A stretch of DNA of 64,000 nucleotides, taken from positions 5,425,501-5,489,500 of the forward strand of contig NZ_CP014301.1 of the NCBI RefSeq assembly GCF_001562255.1, in the 5' to 3' direction. The stretch comes from Bosea sp. PAMC 26642. Its GTDB lineage: Bacteria; Pseudomonadota; Alphaproteobacteria; Rhizobiales; Beijerinckiaceae. Positions 42,038 to 50,392 of the stretch are shown one piece after another; position 1 is the stretch's first letter; each line of letters begins with the position of its first letter. The translations under genes and the position numbers were made by a program. The notes under the pieces are model-generated. The model had not been told where the DNA came from and did not search any database. It worked only from the letters and a program-made list of their open reading frames with translations.

Positions 42038-42916
42038 ATGCGCGAACAAAACGATACCAACCAGAGCGAACAGCCCCTCCTCGAACTCGACAATCTCCGC
42101 GTCGATTTCCACACGCCCACCGGCATCGTCCATGCGGTGCGCGGGCTTTCCTTCACGCTGGGCCGCGAGCGGCTCGGCATCGTCGGCGAATCCGGCTCGG
42201 GCAAGTCGATGACCGGACGCGCCATCCTCGATCTGATCCCTTATCCCGGCGAGGTCCGGGCCGACCGCCTGGTCTATCGCGGGCAGAATCTGCTCACGAT
42301 GGACAAGCGCACGCGCCGCAAGCTCCGCGGCCGCCACATCTCCATGGTGATGCAGGACCCGAAATTCTCGCTCAACCCGGTCCAGACTGTCGGCGAGCAG
42401 ATCGCCGAGGCTTATCGCGTCCACCACAAGGCGAGTGCGAAAGAGGCCAAGCAGCGCAGCCTCGCCATGCTGGAACAGGTGCAGATCCGCGAGCCCGCCC
42501 GCGTCTACGATCTGTATCCGCACGAAGTCTCCGGCGGCATGGGCCAGCGCGTCATGATCGCGATGATGCTGATCGCCGAACCCGACATCCTGATCGCCGA
42601 CGAGCCGACCTCCGCGCTCGACGTCACCGTCCAGCTCCAGATCCTCAAGATCCTCGACGATCTTGTCACCAGCCGCGGCATGGGACTGATCTTCATCAGC
42701 CACGATTTGCATCTGGTGCAGTCCTTCTGCGACCGCGTCATCGTGATGTATGGCGGCAAGGCGATGGAGACGCTGCCGGCAGCCGAACTCGCGGACGAGA
42801 GCGCCCGCGCCCGACGCCATCCCTATACGCTGGGCCTGCTCGGCTGCCTGCCCGATCTCGACCACCCCAAGGGCAAGCTCGCGACCCTGACCCGAGACCC
42901 GGCATGGCTGGCATGA
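42038..42916 (+). CDS. Peptide-type ABC transporter ATP-binding protein (DppD class, short C-terminus)
   Basis: ATPase, 292 aa from ATG 42038; GTG 42029 and 42035 are in frame. Walker [16 protein letters not shown] near 53, Q-loop MVMQDPKFSLNPVQTVGEQI, signature VSGGMGQRVMIAMMLIAEPD, Walker [22 protein letters not shown]-loop ISHDLHLVQSFCDRVIVMYG. The chain stops at ATLTRDPAWLA and has no Cys-containing oligopeptide-type C-terminal extension, unlike the DppD-class ATPase of importer II. Confidence 0.9.
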   Translation: MREQNDTNQSEQPLLELDNLRVDFHTPTGIVHAVRGLSFTLGRERLGIVGESGSGKSMTGRAILDLIPYPGEVRADRLVYRGQNLLTMDKRTRRKLRGRHISMVMQDPKFSLNPVQTVGEQIAEAYRVHHKASAKEAKQRSLAMLEQVQIREPARVYDLYPHEVSGGMGQRVMIAMMLIAEPDILIADEPTSALDVTVQLQILKILDDLVTSRGMGLIFISHDLHLVQSFCDRVIVMYGGKAMETLPAAELADESARARRHPYTLGLLGCLPDLDHPKGKLATLTRDPAWLA

Positions 42917-42934
42917 TGTGCGCGACCCTCCTCT

Positions 42935-43059
42935 GTCATTCCGGGGCGCTGCGCAGCAGCGAACCCGGAACCCACGACCGGGTTGAACCTGCATGCAGTC
43001 CGAATGGTGCGCCCGGTCGTGGGTTCCGGGTTCTTCGCTGCGCGAAGCCCCGGAATGAC
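42935..43059. repeat. Palindromic repeat, family A copy 1 (GTCATTCCGGGG ends)
   Basis: Nested palindrome between the two ATPase genes of importer I. Outer ends GTCATTCCGGGGC and GCCCCGGAATGAC; inside is a perfect 22-bp inverted repeat with arms at 42961-42982 and 43012-43033 (beginning GAACCCGGAACCCACG and CCCGGTCGTGGGTTCC). Copies at 46931-47074 and 58408-58553. Confidence 0.85.
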
Positions 43060-43073
43060 AGCGAGTTGCCCGC

Positions 43074-43826
43074 ATGACCCAACCCGCCATCCTGGTCGAA
43101 AAGCTCAACGTCTCCTTTGGCGATTCCCATGTCGTGAAGGACCTCTCCTTCACCGTGGCGCCCGGCGAGAGCTACGGCATCGTCGGCGAATCCGGCTCCG
43201 GCAAATCCACCGTGCTGCGCGTGCTGGCAGGGCTGAACCGCGACTGGAGCGGAGAGGCCTCGATTCTCGGCAAGCTCCAGCCCAAACATCGGGACAAGGC
43301 CTTCTACCGCGCCGTCCAGATGGTCTTCCAGGACCCTTACGGCTCGCTCCATCCCAAGAAGACGGTCGATGATGCCCTTGCCGAGCCGCTTGCGATCCAC
43401 GGCATCGGCGATGCGGAAGGCCGGATCGGCCGCGCCATGGCCGATGTCGGGCTGCCGTCGTCTTTCCGCTTCCGCTATCCGCACCAGCTCTCGGGCGGGC
43501 AGCGCCAGCGTGTCGCGATCGCCCGCGCCCTCGTGCTGGAGCCGACGATCCTGCTGCTCGACGAGCCGACCTCGGCGCTCGACGTCTCGATCCAGGCCGA
43601 GGTGCTGAACCTGCTCCAGGCCCTGCGCCATGAGCGCAAGCTCACCTACATCCTCGTCAGCCACGATCTCGCGGTCGTCGCGCATATGTGCGAGCGGCTG
43701 CTGGTCATGCAGTTCGGCCGTGGCGTCGAGGAAATGACGGCGGCCACCCTCTCGGCCCGCGCGCCCCAGACGGCCTATGCCCAGCAATTGCTGACAGCCA
43801 GCGCCGGCTTCAAGCGCACCGGCTGA
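43074..43826 (+). CDS. Peptide-type ABC transporter ATP-binding protein (DppF class, short C-terminus)
   Basis: ATPase, 250 aa. Walker [37 protein letters not shown] typical of DppF, signature [20 protein letters not shown], Walker [22 protein letters not shown]-loop [20 protein letters not shown]. As with its partner, the usual C-terminal Cys-rich extension is missing (ends SAGFKRTG). Last gene of importer I, separated from the DppD-class gene by the family A repeat. Confidence 0.9.
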   Translation: MTQPAILVEKLNVSFGDSHVVKDLSFTVAPGESYGIVGESGSGKSTVLRVLAGLNRDWSGEASILGKLQPKHRDKAFYRAVQMVFQDPYGSLHPKKTVDDALAEPLAIHGIGDAEGRIGRAMADVGLPSSFRFRYPHQLSGGQRQRVAIARALVLEPTILLLDEPTSALDVSIQAEVLNLLQALRHERKLTYILVSHDLAVVAHMCERLLVMQFGRGVEEMTAATLSARAPQTAYAQQLLTASAGFKRTG

Positions 43827-43839
43827 AGCGCCGAGTGCT

Positions 43840-43861
43840 ATTGCGAGCGTAGCGAAGCAAT
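43840..43861. repeat. Short palindromic element (ATTGC...GCAAT)
   Basis: ATTGCGAGCGTAGCGAAGCA plus AT: arms ATTGC and GCAAT around a GAGCGTAGCGAA centre, in the 175-bp gap before zwf. The same wording is frequent between genes of Alphaproteobacteria. The rest of the gap holds no clear gene. Confidence 0.5.
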
Positions 43862-44001
43862 CCAGGAAGGCGTAGAGCAGGGCGAAGTTGGGCTTCGTCG
43901 CCGCGTGGCGCAAAGCGTTTGGCAAGCGTCGTGCTTGGTCTCATTCTTGTCGCAGGCTTGGGCTCGACTGTCGTTCTGAGAGCCTATCTGGAGAAATTTC
44001 C

Positions 44002-45507
44002 ATGGACGCCATCGCCGATCGCGCTTTCCGGCCGGAGACCGTGCGCGAGCGCACGCCCGTCCCGCCCTTTGATCTGGTGATCTTCGGCGCCAGCGGCGAC
44101 CTCGCTCTGCGCAAGCTGTTCCCGGCGCTGGCGCAGCGCAATCAGGAAGGCGTGCTGCCGCCCGAGAGCCGCATCCTTGCCATCGTCCGCAAGGACGAAG
44201 ATGTGGAAGGCCTGCCGAAACAGATAGCGACGCGGTTGAAGGAAGAGAAGCTCGCTGCCGATCAGATCGACGACTTCCTACGCCGGCTGACCGTGGTCCA
44301 GGCCGATGCCCTCAAGCCCGAGACCTTCAAGGCGTTGAAGCAGGCGCTCGGCGACAGCGACCGTGTGCGCTCCTTCTATCTCTCGACTCCGCCCGACCTG
44401 TTCATCCCGATCTGCCAGAACCTCGCCAAGGCCGACATCCTAACGCCGACCTCGCGCGTCATCCTGGAGAAGCCGCTCGGCCGCGATCTCGCCTCGGCCC
44501 GCGAGATCAACGACGCGGTCGCCGCCATCCTGCCCGAAAGCCGGACCTACCGGATCGACCACTACCTCGGCAAGGAGACGGTGCAGAACCTGCTCGTCCT
44601 GCGCTTCGCCAACACGCTGTTCGAGCGCTCCTGGTCGAGCCGCGACATCGACAACGTCCAGATCACTGTGGCCGAGACCGTCGGGCTCGAAACCCGCGCC
44701 GGCTATTACGACAAGTCCGGTCATATGCGCGACATGGTCCAGAACCATCTCATGCAGCTGCTCTGCCTCTTCGCCATCGAGCCGCCCAACATGCTCGAGG
44801 CCGGCGCCGTCCGCGACGAGAAGATCAAGGTGCTCAAGGCCTTGCGGCCGATCGTCGGCCCCGATGTCCAGCGCTATACGGTGCGCGGGCAATACGGGCC
44901 GGGCCAGATCGAGGGCCAGCGCGTGCGCGGATACACCGACGAACTCGGCCATGCCAGCAACACCGAAACCTTCGTCGCCCTGCGCTGCGAGGTCGACAAC
45001 TGGCGCTGGGCCGGCGTGCCGATCTATCTGCGCACCGGCAAGCGCATGGCGCAGCGCTATTCCGAGATCGCCGTCACCTTCAAGCCGGTGCCGCATTCGA
45101 TCTTCGGCGGCTCGTCGGCCTGCGATCGCCTCGACGCCAACCGCCTCGTCATTCGTCTCCAGCCCAATGACGGGCTCCAGCTCCAGCTGATGATGAAGGT
45201 GCCGGGCTCCGGCCGCCTCAAGATCGTGCCGCGCCAGCTCGATCTGCGCTACGAGACCGCCTTCGACGAGCGCACGCCCGACGCCTATGAGCGTCTGCTG
45301 ACCGACGTCATCCGCGGCGACCAGACTTTGTTCATGCATCGCGACGAGGTCGAGCAGGCCTGGGCCTGGGTCGATCCGATCATTGCCGGCTGGCAGGAAT
45401 ACGCCCCGCATCCGCAGCGCTACGCCGCGGGAACCTGGGGACCCTCGCACGCCGTCGGCCTCATCGAGCGCGAAGGCCGCTCCTGGGCCGATCCGGATTT
45501 CGCCTGA
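44002..45507 (+). CDS. zwf: Glucose-6-phosphate 1-dehydrogenase
   Basis: Oxidises glucose 6-phosphate to 6-phosphogluconolactone with NADP or NAD; entry to the Entner-Doudoroff and pentose phosphate routes. 501 aa. GGAGA precedes ATG 44002 (MDAIADRAFRPETVRERTPV). Coenzyme motif GASGDLALRKLFPAL at 29-43, the active-site signature RIDHYLGKETVQNLLVLRFA from about 184, KPLGRDLASA upstream of it, and the C-terminal EQAWAWVDPIIAGW. Overlaps pgl by TGATG. Confidence 0.97.
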   Translation: MDAIADRAFRPETVRERTPVPPFDLVIFGASGDLALRKLFPALAQRNQEGVLPPESRILAIVRKDEDVEGLPKQIATRLKEEKLAADQIDDFLRRLTVVQADALKPETFKALKQALGDSDRVRSFYLSTPPDLFIPICQNLAKADILTPTSRVILEKPLGRDLASAREINDAVAAILPESRTYRIDHYLGKETVQNLLVLRFANTLFERSWSSRDIDNVQITVAETVGLETRAGYYDKSGHMRDMVQNHLMQLLCLFAIEPPNMLEAGAVRDEKIKVLKALRPIVGPDVQRYTVRGQYGPGQIEGQRVRGYTDELGHASNTETFVALRCEVDNWRWAGVPIYLRTGKRMAQRYSEIAVTFKPVPHSIFGGSSACDRLDANRLVIRLQPNDGLQLQLMMKVPGSGRLKIVPRQLDLRYETAFDERTPDAYERLLTDVIRGDQTLFMHRDEVEQAWAWVDPIIAGWQEYAPHPQRYAAGTWGPSHAVGLIEREGRSWADPDFA

Positions 45508-46208
45508 TGCCGACCGTTCCTGGTGCGGCCGGGCCGGTGGCCTGGCACAGATTCGAGACGCTGGCCGACGCCTCGGAAGCCTTGGCGAAGGCCGTCGCAA
45601 TCCGCCTTGAGGCGCTTCTGGCTTCGCAGGGCAGGGCGCTGATGGCCGTGCCCGGCGGCACAACGCCGGCACGGTTTCTTGCAAGCCTCGGCGCGCATGA
45701 CCTTGCTTGGGACAATGTCACGATCCTGCCGACCGACGAACGCGTCGTTGCGCCCGACGACCCGGCCTCCAACGAGCGCATGATCCGCGCCAGCTTTCCG
45801 CCGCTTCAGGCCGGCAAGGCGCGCTTCCTGTCCTTCCATGGCCATGGCGACGATCTCGATGCCGCGGCGGGTGCCTTGTCGGCCTCACTCGCCGCTCAGC
45901 CCGCGCTCGACATCCTGATCAGCGGCATGGGCGCCGACGGCCATATCGCCTCCCTCTTCCCCGGCGAGGCCGCAGCCTCGCTCACGGACGCCGGCCTTCA
46001 CGCCGTCGCCGCCCGCCCGCCCGGCCTCCCTGAGCGCATCTCGCTCTCGGCGGCGCGATTGGCCGGCGCCGGCTGGGCCTGCCTGCTGGTTTCCGGTGCC
46101 GAGAAGGCGCAGACGCTGGCGACTGAGCAGGCCTTGCCGCGCGCCTATCCCGTCGGGCTGCTGCTTGGCAGGCCGCAGGGGCTCGACGTTTATTGGGCGA
46201 AGGCTTAA
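45507..46208 (+). CDS. pgl: 6-phosphogluconolactonase
   Basis: Hydrolyses 6-phosphogluconolactone to 6-phosphogluconate; cytoplasmic, 233 aa. Sugar isomerase-like fold with MAVPGGTTPARFLASLGA, WDNVTILPTDERVVAPDDPA with the ribose/phosphate motif, SNERMIRASF, and LISGMGADGHIASLFPGEAA near 135. ATG 45507 shares its first base with the zwf stop, so the two are translationally coupled. Confidence 0.96.
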   Translation: MPTVPGAAGPVAWHRFETLADASEALAKAVAIRLEALLASQGRALMAVPGGTTPARFLASLGAHDLAWDNVTILPTDERVVAPDDPASNERMIRASFPPLQAGKARFLSFHGHGDDLDAAAGALSASLAAQPALDILISGMGADGHIASLFPGEAAASLTDAGLHAVAARPPGLPERISLSAARLAGAGWACLLVSGAEKAQTLATEQALPRAYPVGLLLGRPQGLDVYWAKA

Positions 46209-46238
46209 GCGGACGAAGTCTCAGGGAGTCATTCAATC

Positions 46239-46883
46239 ATGTCCGACCAGCCGGAAATCGCCCGTCTCGCCGCCTGCGGCGTCGTGCCGGTCGTGGTGAT
46301 CGAGGATGCCCATCTCGCCGTCCCGCTCGCCCGCGCGCTTCTCGCCGGCGGCATCGACGTGATCGAGGTCACATTGCGTCGCCCGGCCGCGCTCAACGCA
46401 CTGGAGACCATCGCCCGCGAGGTGCCCGGCATCCTGGCTGTAGCCGGTACCGTGGTGACGCCGGCGCAGGTCTCGGAGGTGAAGTCGGCCGGAGCCCAGG
46501 CGGTGGTCAGCCCCGGCTTCAGTGAATCGGTCGATGATGCGATGCGTGCCGCCGGCCTGCCCTGGCTGCCGGGCGTCGCCACGGCGTCCGACTGCATGCG
46601 CGCCGTTTCGGCGGGCCGCCTGGCCTGCAAGTTCTTCCCGGCCGAACAGGCCGGCGGGACGGCTGCGTTGAAAGCCTTGTCGGGACCGTTCCCGCAGATG
46701 AGCTTCTGCCCGACCGGCGGCGTCGGTCTCAACAATCTCGCCGATTATCTCGCCTTGAAGCAGGTCATCTGCGTCGGCGGCTCCTGGCTGGTCCCGGCGG
46801 ACGCGATCGCCAACCGCGACTGGGCCCGCGTGACGACGCTGGCGAGAGAGGCGCGCGAGAAGGTCGCGGCGCTGCGGGGCTGA
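46239..46883 (+). CDS. eda: 2-dehydro-3-deoxy-phosphogluconate aldolase
   Basis: Splits KDPG to pyruvate and glyceraldehyde 3-phosphate, and in many species also cleaves 4-hydroxy-2-oxoglutarate. 214 aa, class I aldolase with the Schiff-base lysine Lys131 in LACKFFPAEQAGGTAALKAL and catalytic Glu43 in IDVIEVTLRRPAALNAL; PTGGVGLNNLADYLALKQVI holds the phosphate site. It starts 30 bp after pgl. edd (phosphogluconate dehydratase), which often sits between them, is absent here. Confidence 0.95.
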   Translation: MSDQPEIARLAACGVVPVVVIEDAHLAVPLARALLAGGIDVIEVTLRRPAALNALETIAREVPGILAVAGTVVTPAQVSEVKSAGAQAVVSPGFSESVDDAMRAAGLPWLPGVATASDCMRAVSAGRLACKFFPAEQAGGTAALKALSGPFPQMSFCPTGGVGLNNLADYLALKQVICVGGSWLVPADAIANRDWARVTTLAREAREKVAALRG

Positions 46884-46930
46884 CCATCGGCAAAAACTCG
46901 GCATGTTAGGTTGAGTCGGGAACCACCTCG

Positions 46931-47074
46931 GTCATTCCGGGGCGACCCGAAGGTCGAGCCCGGAACCCATAACCACGGGTTGCGCCGAGAAGAGCGCCCG
47001 AGCCGTGTGCGTTGTCTAGAACTGGCAGCGTTTATGGGTTCCGGGCTCTTGGCTGCGCCAAGCCCCGGAATGAC
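46931..47074. repeat. Palindromic repeat, family A copy 2
   Basis: Starts GTCATTCCGGGGCGACC and ends AGCCCCGGAATGAC; inside are CCCGGAACCCATAA and TTTATGGGTTCCGGG as inverted arms. It lies between the convergent eda and small exported-protein genes. Confidence 0.8.
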
Positions 47075-47096
47075 GGTGGTCTGTCCTGTACAGTTT

Positions 47097-47438
47097 TCAC
47101 TTCCTGCAGGCGAACGGCAGGAAGGTGCTCGCCGTGCCGGCATTCATCGCCAGCAGCACCAGCACATTGGCCAGGTCGAGTTCCTCCTTCGAGCGCGGGC
47201 AGACATCGCCCTGCGCGGTGCAGCCCGACGCCAGGAAGGCCTCGTGCCTTTCGATGAACTCGGTTCCAAGCCCTTGCCGGCCGCGTCGCGCGAGCGCATC
47301 GGCCCAGGCCTGGCTGTAGCGGGCGCATTTGACCTCGGACCAGCTTTGCGCGCGTGGGTCCTGCGCGAGCGCGCCCGAGCCAATCCAGCACTGCGCCAAC
47401 GCCGCCAGCGCCACGATCCGCCTTGCATTAGCTCTCAT
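47097..47438 (-). CDS. Small exported hypothetical protein
   Basis: 113 aa from ATG 47438. A Sec signal peptide (MRANARRIVALAALAQCWIG, cleavage after ALA) precedes a mature part with SEVKCARYSQAWADALARRG, TEFIERHEAFLASGCTAQGD, VCPRSKEELDLANVLVLLAM and a final FACRK. Four cysteines (CAR, GCT, VCP, ACR) suggest two disulfides in the periplasm. No family recognised. It starts 11 bp after the stop of the FAD oxidase gene, so it is the second gene of that operon. Confidence 0.7.
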   Translation of the reverse strand: MRANARRIVALAALAQCWIGSGALAQDPRAQSWSEVKCARYSQAWADALARRGRQGLGTEFIERHEAFLASGCTAQGDVCPRSKEELDLANVLVLLAMNAGTASTFLPFACRK

Positions 47439-47449
47439 CAGGCCAATCC

Positions 47450-48556
47450 TCAGCGCGCCAGATCCGCGACGACCATCTCCGCGATCGCCAGCGACGAGGT
47501 CAGCCCCGGGCTCTCGATGCCGAGCAGGTTGACGAGATCGGGCACGCCGTGGACCTGGGGTCCGTCGATCCGGAAATCGGGCATCGGTTCGCTCGCCGAA
47601 TGCAGCTTGGGCCTGATTCCGGCATAGTCGGCGACCAGCGCACCGTCCTGCAGCCCCGGCCAATAGGTCCGGATCGCGGCGTAGAATTTGTCTGCGCGCG
47701 CCGGATCGACGATTAGGTCCTGGTCGTCGGAGACCCACTCCACGTCGGGGCCGAACTTGACCCGGCCGGCCATGTCGATCGTCGCGTGGATGCCGAGCCC
47801 CGCCGCCTCCGGGATCGGATAGACCAGATGCGAGAAAGGCTGCTTGCCGAGCAGCGCGAAGTAGTTGCCCTTGGCGAAATGCTGGACCGGGACGTGCTCC
47901 GGCGGAAAGCCCTCCAGCGTCGCCAGCAGGCGCGGCGCTCCGTGCCCGGCCGAGTTGACGATCGTCCGCACCGAATAGGTCGTGGGGTCGTCGCCGCCGA
48001 AATCGACGCTGAAGCCCTCCGCCTCGCGCCGCCAGCCCAGGATCGGCGTGTTCAGCGCTAGCGAGCCGCCCGCCGCCTCGCATTCGCCGAGCAGCGACAG
48101 CATGTAGGCATGGCTATCGATCACGCCGGTCTCGGGAGAGAACAGCGCAATCTCGCAGGTCACCTCCGGCTCGCGTGCCCGTGCCCCAGCCGCGTCGAGA
48201 TAAAACAGCGAATCGACGCCTGACGCCTTCGCCCGTGCCGCGATCGTCTCCAGCGCCGGGCGCTGAGCCGCCGAGGTCGCGACGATGATCTTGCCGCAAG
48301 CCTTGTAGGGCAGGCCGCGCTCATCGAGATAGGCATAGAGGCGCTGGCGTCCCTCGACGCAGACCTTCGCCTTCAGCGAACCCGTCGGATAGTAGATCCC
48401 GGCATGGATGACCTCGCTGTTGCGCGCCGAGGTCTGCGTGCCGATGGCGTCCGCGGCCTCTGCGATCACGACCTCGCGGCCCGCCAGAGCCAGCGCGCGG
48501 GCCACGGCCAGGCCGACCACGCCGGCTCCAATCACAAGACAATCGATGTCGCTCAT
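47450..48556 (-). CDS. lhgO: FAD-dependent oxidoreductase, L-2-hydroxyglutarate oxidase-like
   Basis: 368-aa DAO-family flavoenzyme. FAD site CLVIGAGVVGLAVARALALA at the N-terminus, TQTSARNSEVIHAGIYYPTG typical of the LhgO/L2HGDH group, KVCVEGRQRLYAYLDERGLP, and FSPETGVIDSHAYMLSLLGE. The family oxidises L-2-hydroxyglutarate to 2-oxoglutarate and passes electrons to the membrane quinone pool; the motif agreement is good but other 2-hydroxyacids are possible, so the symbol is tentative. Followed by a small exported protein. Confidence 0.75.
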   Translation of the reverse strand: MSDIDCLVIGAGVVGLAVARALALAGREVVIAEAADAIGTQTSARNSEVIHAGIYYPTGSLKAKVCVEGRQRLYAYLDERGLPYKACGKIIVATSAAQRPALETIAARAKASGVDSLFYLDAAGARAREPEVTCEIALFSPETGVIDSHAYMLSLLGECEAAGGSLALNTPILGWRREAEGFSVDFGGDDPTTYSVRTIVNSAGHGAPRLLATLEGFPPEHVPVQHFAKGNYFALLGKQPFSHLVYPIPEAAGLGIHATIDMAGRVKFGPDVEWVSDDQDLIVDPARADKFYAAIRTYWPGLQDGALVADYAGIRPKLHSASEPMPDFRIDGPQVHGVPDLVNLLGIESPGLTSSLAIAEMVVADLAR

Positions 48557-48604
48557 GCGGCTCCTCCGCGCAGTGCGCGATCGATCCGATATCGATTCAT
48601 CTGC

Positions 48605-48886
48605 TTACAGCCCCAGTTCGCTGTGAGAGCCCATGCGGACGAGCACCAGCGTCTGCTCGTCCGGCTTGCAATAGATCAGTACAAGATCCGGCCTGATATG
48701 GCAGTCACGATGGTCTTTCCACTCGCCGGTGAGCGCATGATCGCGCTGGCGTGGGAGCAAGGGCTGATCCTGCGCAAGGGCGCCGACGATGGTGACAAGA
48801 TCACGATCCAGAGTGGCGGCATGTCGGCCTTTGGCTTCCCGCTTGTAGTCGCGCTTGAACTGGCCGGTGCGCTCAATCGTCCGCAC
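48605..48886 (-). CDS. yafQ: Type II toxin, YafQ family mRNA endonuclease
   Basis: 93-aa RelE/ParE-superfamily toxin that cleaves ribosome-bound mRNA. Catalytic residues reported for E. coli YafQ (His50, His63, Asp67, His87) line up with His50, His63, Asp67 and His88 here, in LPRQRDHALTGEWKDHRDCH and IRPDLVLIYCK, with the MGSHSELGL end. Basic N-terminus MRTIERTGQFKRDYKREAKG. It overlaps the antitoxin stop by 14 bp, giving translational coupling. Confidence 0.93.
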   Translation of the reverse strand: MRTIERTGQFKRDYKREAKGRHAATLDRDLVTIVGALAQDQPLLPRQRDHALTGEWKDHRDCHIRPDLVLIYCKPDEQTLVLVRMGSHSELGL

Positions 48887-49136
48887 GCAGGTCGTCCATC
48901 AGAGCACCGACGGTGTCGAAACGAGGCAACTTGCCTCCGCGTGCTTCGCGCATCGCCGCGATCGTCGCTTCGTTGGGAACCAGCGGCTCGAAGGGCAGGG
49001 CCTTCTCGCGTGCGATCCGGACCATCATCATCCGGAAAGCGTCGGAGGCTGTCAGCCCCATGGTCGCAAGTACGGCGGTCGCTTCGGACTTCACATCCTC
49101 GGCGATACGGGCGCGGACGACGGCATTCTCTGTCAT
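48873..49136 (-). CDS. dinJ: Type II antitoxin, RelB/DinJ family
   Basis: 87-aa antitoxin. Ribbon-helix-helix N-terminus (MTENAVVRARIAEDVKSEAT, then AVLATMGLTASDAFRMMMVR) binds the operator as a dimer; the C-terminal part (about 45-87: ALPFEPLVPNEATIAAMREA) wraps and neutralises YafQ. A 29-bp palindrome begins 5 bp upstream of the ATG and is the likely autoregulatory site. Confidence 0.93.
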   Translation of the reverse strand: MTENAVVRARIAEDVKSEATAVLATMGLTASDAFRMMMVRIAREKALPFEPLVPNEATIAAMREARGGKLPRFDTVGALMDDLRADD

Positions 49137-49141
49137 GTATC

Positions 49142-49170
49142 ACCTCTGGGCTACATTGTAGCCCAGAGGT
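49142..49170. promoter_or_regulatory. Autoregulatory operator of the dinJ-yafQ operon
   Basis: Perfect 29-bp inverted repeat, 14-bp arms ACCTCTGGGCTACA and TGTAGCCCAGAGGT around a single T at 49156. It lies directly before the dinJ ATG at 49136 and the TACATTGTA centre could also form a -10 element, so bound DinJ would block transcription. Confidence 0.85.
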
Positions 49171-49219
49171 CCGTCCCTTGTCCATGAAGCATCGGGGCGC
49201 GGCCGCCGCCGGCCTGTGA

Positions 49220-50392
49220 TCAAGCCCTCTGCGGCATCGCGATTTCGACGAGGCTCGCCCAGTAGGTCACGCCGACCGGGATGGCCTCGTCGTTGAACTC
49301 GTAGGCCGGGTGGTGGAGGCCGGCGGACTCGCCATTGCCCATGAGGATGAAAGCGCCGGGACGCTCCTCCAGCATGAAGGAGAAATCCTCCGACCCCATG
49401 GTCGGCGGCACTTCGGTGTCGATCGCCTGCTTGCCGAAGACGTTCTTGGTGACGCTTGTGATGAAATCGGTCTGGCCGGCATGGTTGACCGTCACGGGAT
49501 AGCCGAGATGGTATTCGAGGTCATATTTCATTTCGAAGGCCTTCATCAGGCCGTCGGTGATCTCGGTGATGCGCTTCTGCGCCAGCGCACGCATCTCGGC
49601 GGTCAGCGTCCGGATCGAGCCCTTGATCTCGACCGTCTGCGGAATGACGTTGAACGCCTCGCCGGCGTTCAGAGCCGTGATCGATACGACGACGGAATCG
49701 AGCGGGTCGGCATTGCGCGACGACACGGTCTGCAGCGCTGTGACCAACTGGCAGGCTGCGACGATCGGATCCTTGACCTGGTGCGGGGCTGCCGCATGGC
49801 CGCCCTTGCCTTCAATCTTGATGTGGATGCGGTCGGCGGCAGCCATGATCGGCCCCTTGCGGGTGGCGAACTCGCCGATGGCCAGACCCGGCTTATTGTG
49901 CAGGCCGTAGACCTCCTGCACGCCGAAACGCGCCATCATGCCGTCCTCGATCATCGCCTTGGCGCCGGCGCCGCCTTCCTCCGCCGGCTGGAAGATCAGC
50001 ACGGCCGTGCCGTCGAAATCGCGCGTCTCGGCGAGGTATTTCGCGGCGCCCAGCAGCATGGCGGTGTGCCCGTCATGGCCGCAGGCGTGCATCTTGCCCG
50101 GCACGGTCGAGCGGTGCGGCAGGTTGGTCTCCTCGTGGATCGGAAGCGCATCCATGTCGGCGCGCATCGCGATGACCTTGCCCGAGGCCTGACCCTTGCC
50201 CTTGATCACGCCGACGACGCCGGTCTGGCCGATGCCGGTCACGACCTCGTCGACGCCCCAGGCCTTGAGCTTCTCGGCGACGACGCCCGCGGTGCGGTGG
50301 ACGTCGTACATCAGCTCGGGATGGCGATGGAGATCGCGGCGGATGGCGGTGATTTCCGGCGCGAGCGCGGCGATGACGTCTGATTTGGGCAT
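49220..50392 (-). CDS. M20 family amidohydrolase (hippurate hydrolase-like)
   Basis: Metal-dependent hydrolase of N-acylamino acids, 390 aa from ATG 50392 (MPKSDVIAALAPEITAIRRD), with AGGATC in front; the longer frame to 50566 lacks protein-like sequence. Motifs: RHPELMYDVHRTAGVVAEKL, MRADMDALPIHEETNLPHRS, KMHACGHDGHTAMLLGAAKY, FQPAEEGGAGAKAMIEDGMM and MGSEDFSFMLEERPGAFILM. Typical substrates are hippurate or acylated amino acids. No signal peptide. Confidence 0.92.
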   Translation of the reverse strand: MPKSDVIAALAPEITAIRRDLHRHPELMYDVHRTAGVVAEKLKAWGVDEVVTGIGQTGVVGVIKGKGQASGKVIAMRADMDALPIHEETNLPHRSTVPGKMHACGHDGHTAMLLGAAKYLAETRDFDGTAVLIFQPAEEGGAGAKAMIEDGMMARFGVQEVYGLHNKPGLAIGEFATRKGPIMAAADRIHIKIEGKGGHAAAPHQVKDPIVAACQLVTALQTVSSRNADPLDSVVVSITALNAGEAFNVIPQTVEIKGSIRTLTAEMRALAQKRITEITDGLMKAFEMKYDLEYHLGYPVTVNHAGQTDFITSVTKNVFGKQAIDTEVPPTMGSEDFSFMLEERPGAFILMGNGESAGLHHPAYEFNDEAIPVGVTYWASLVEIAMPQRA

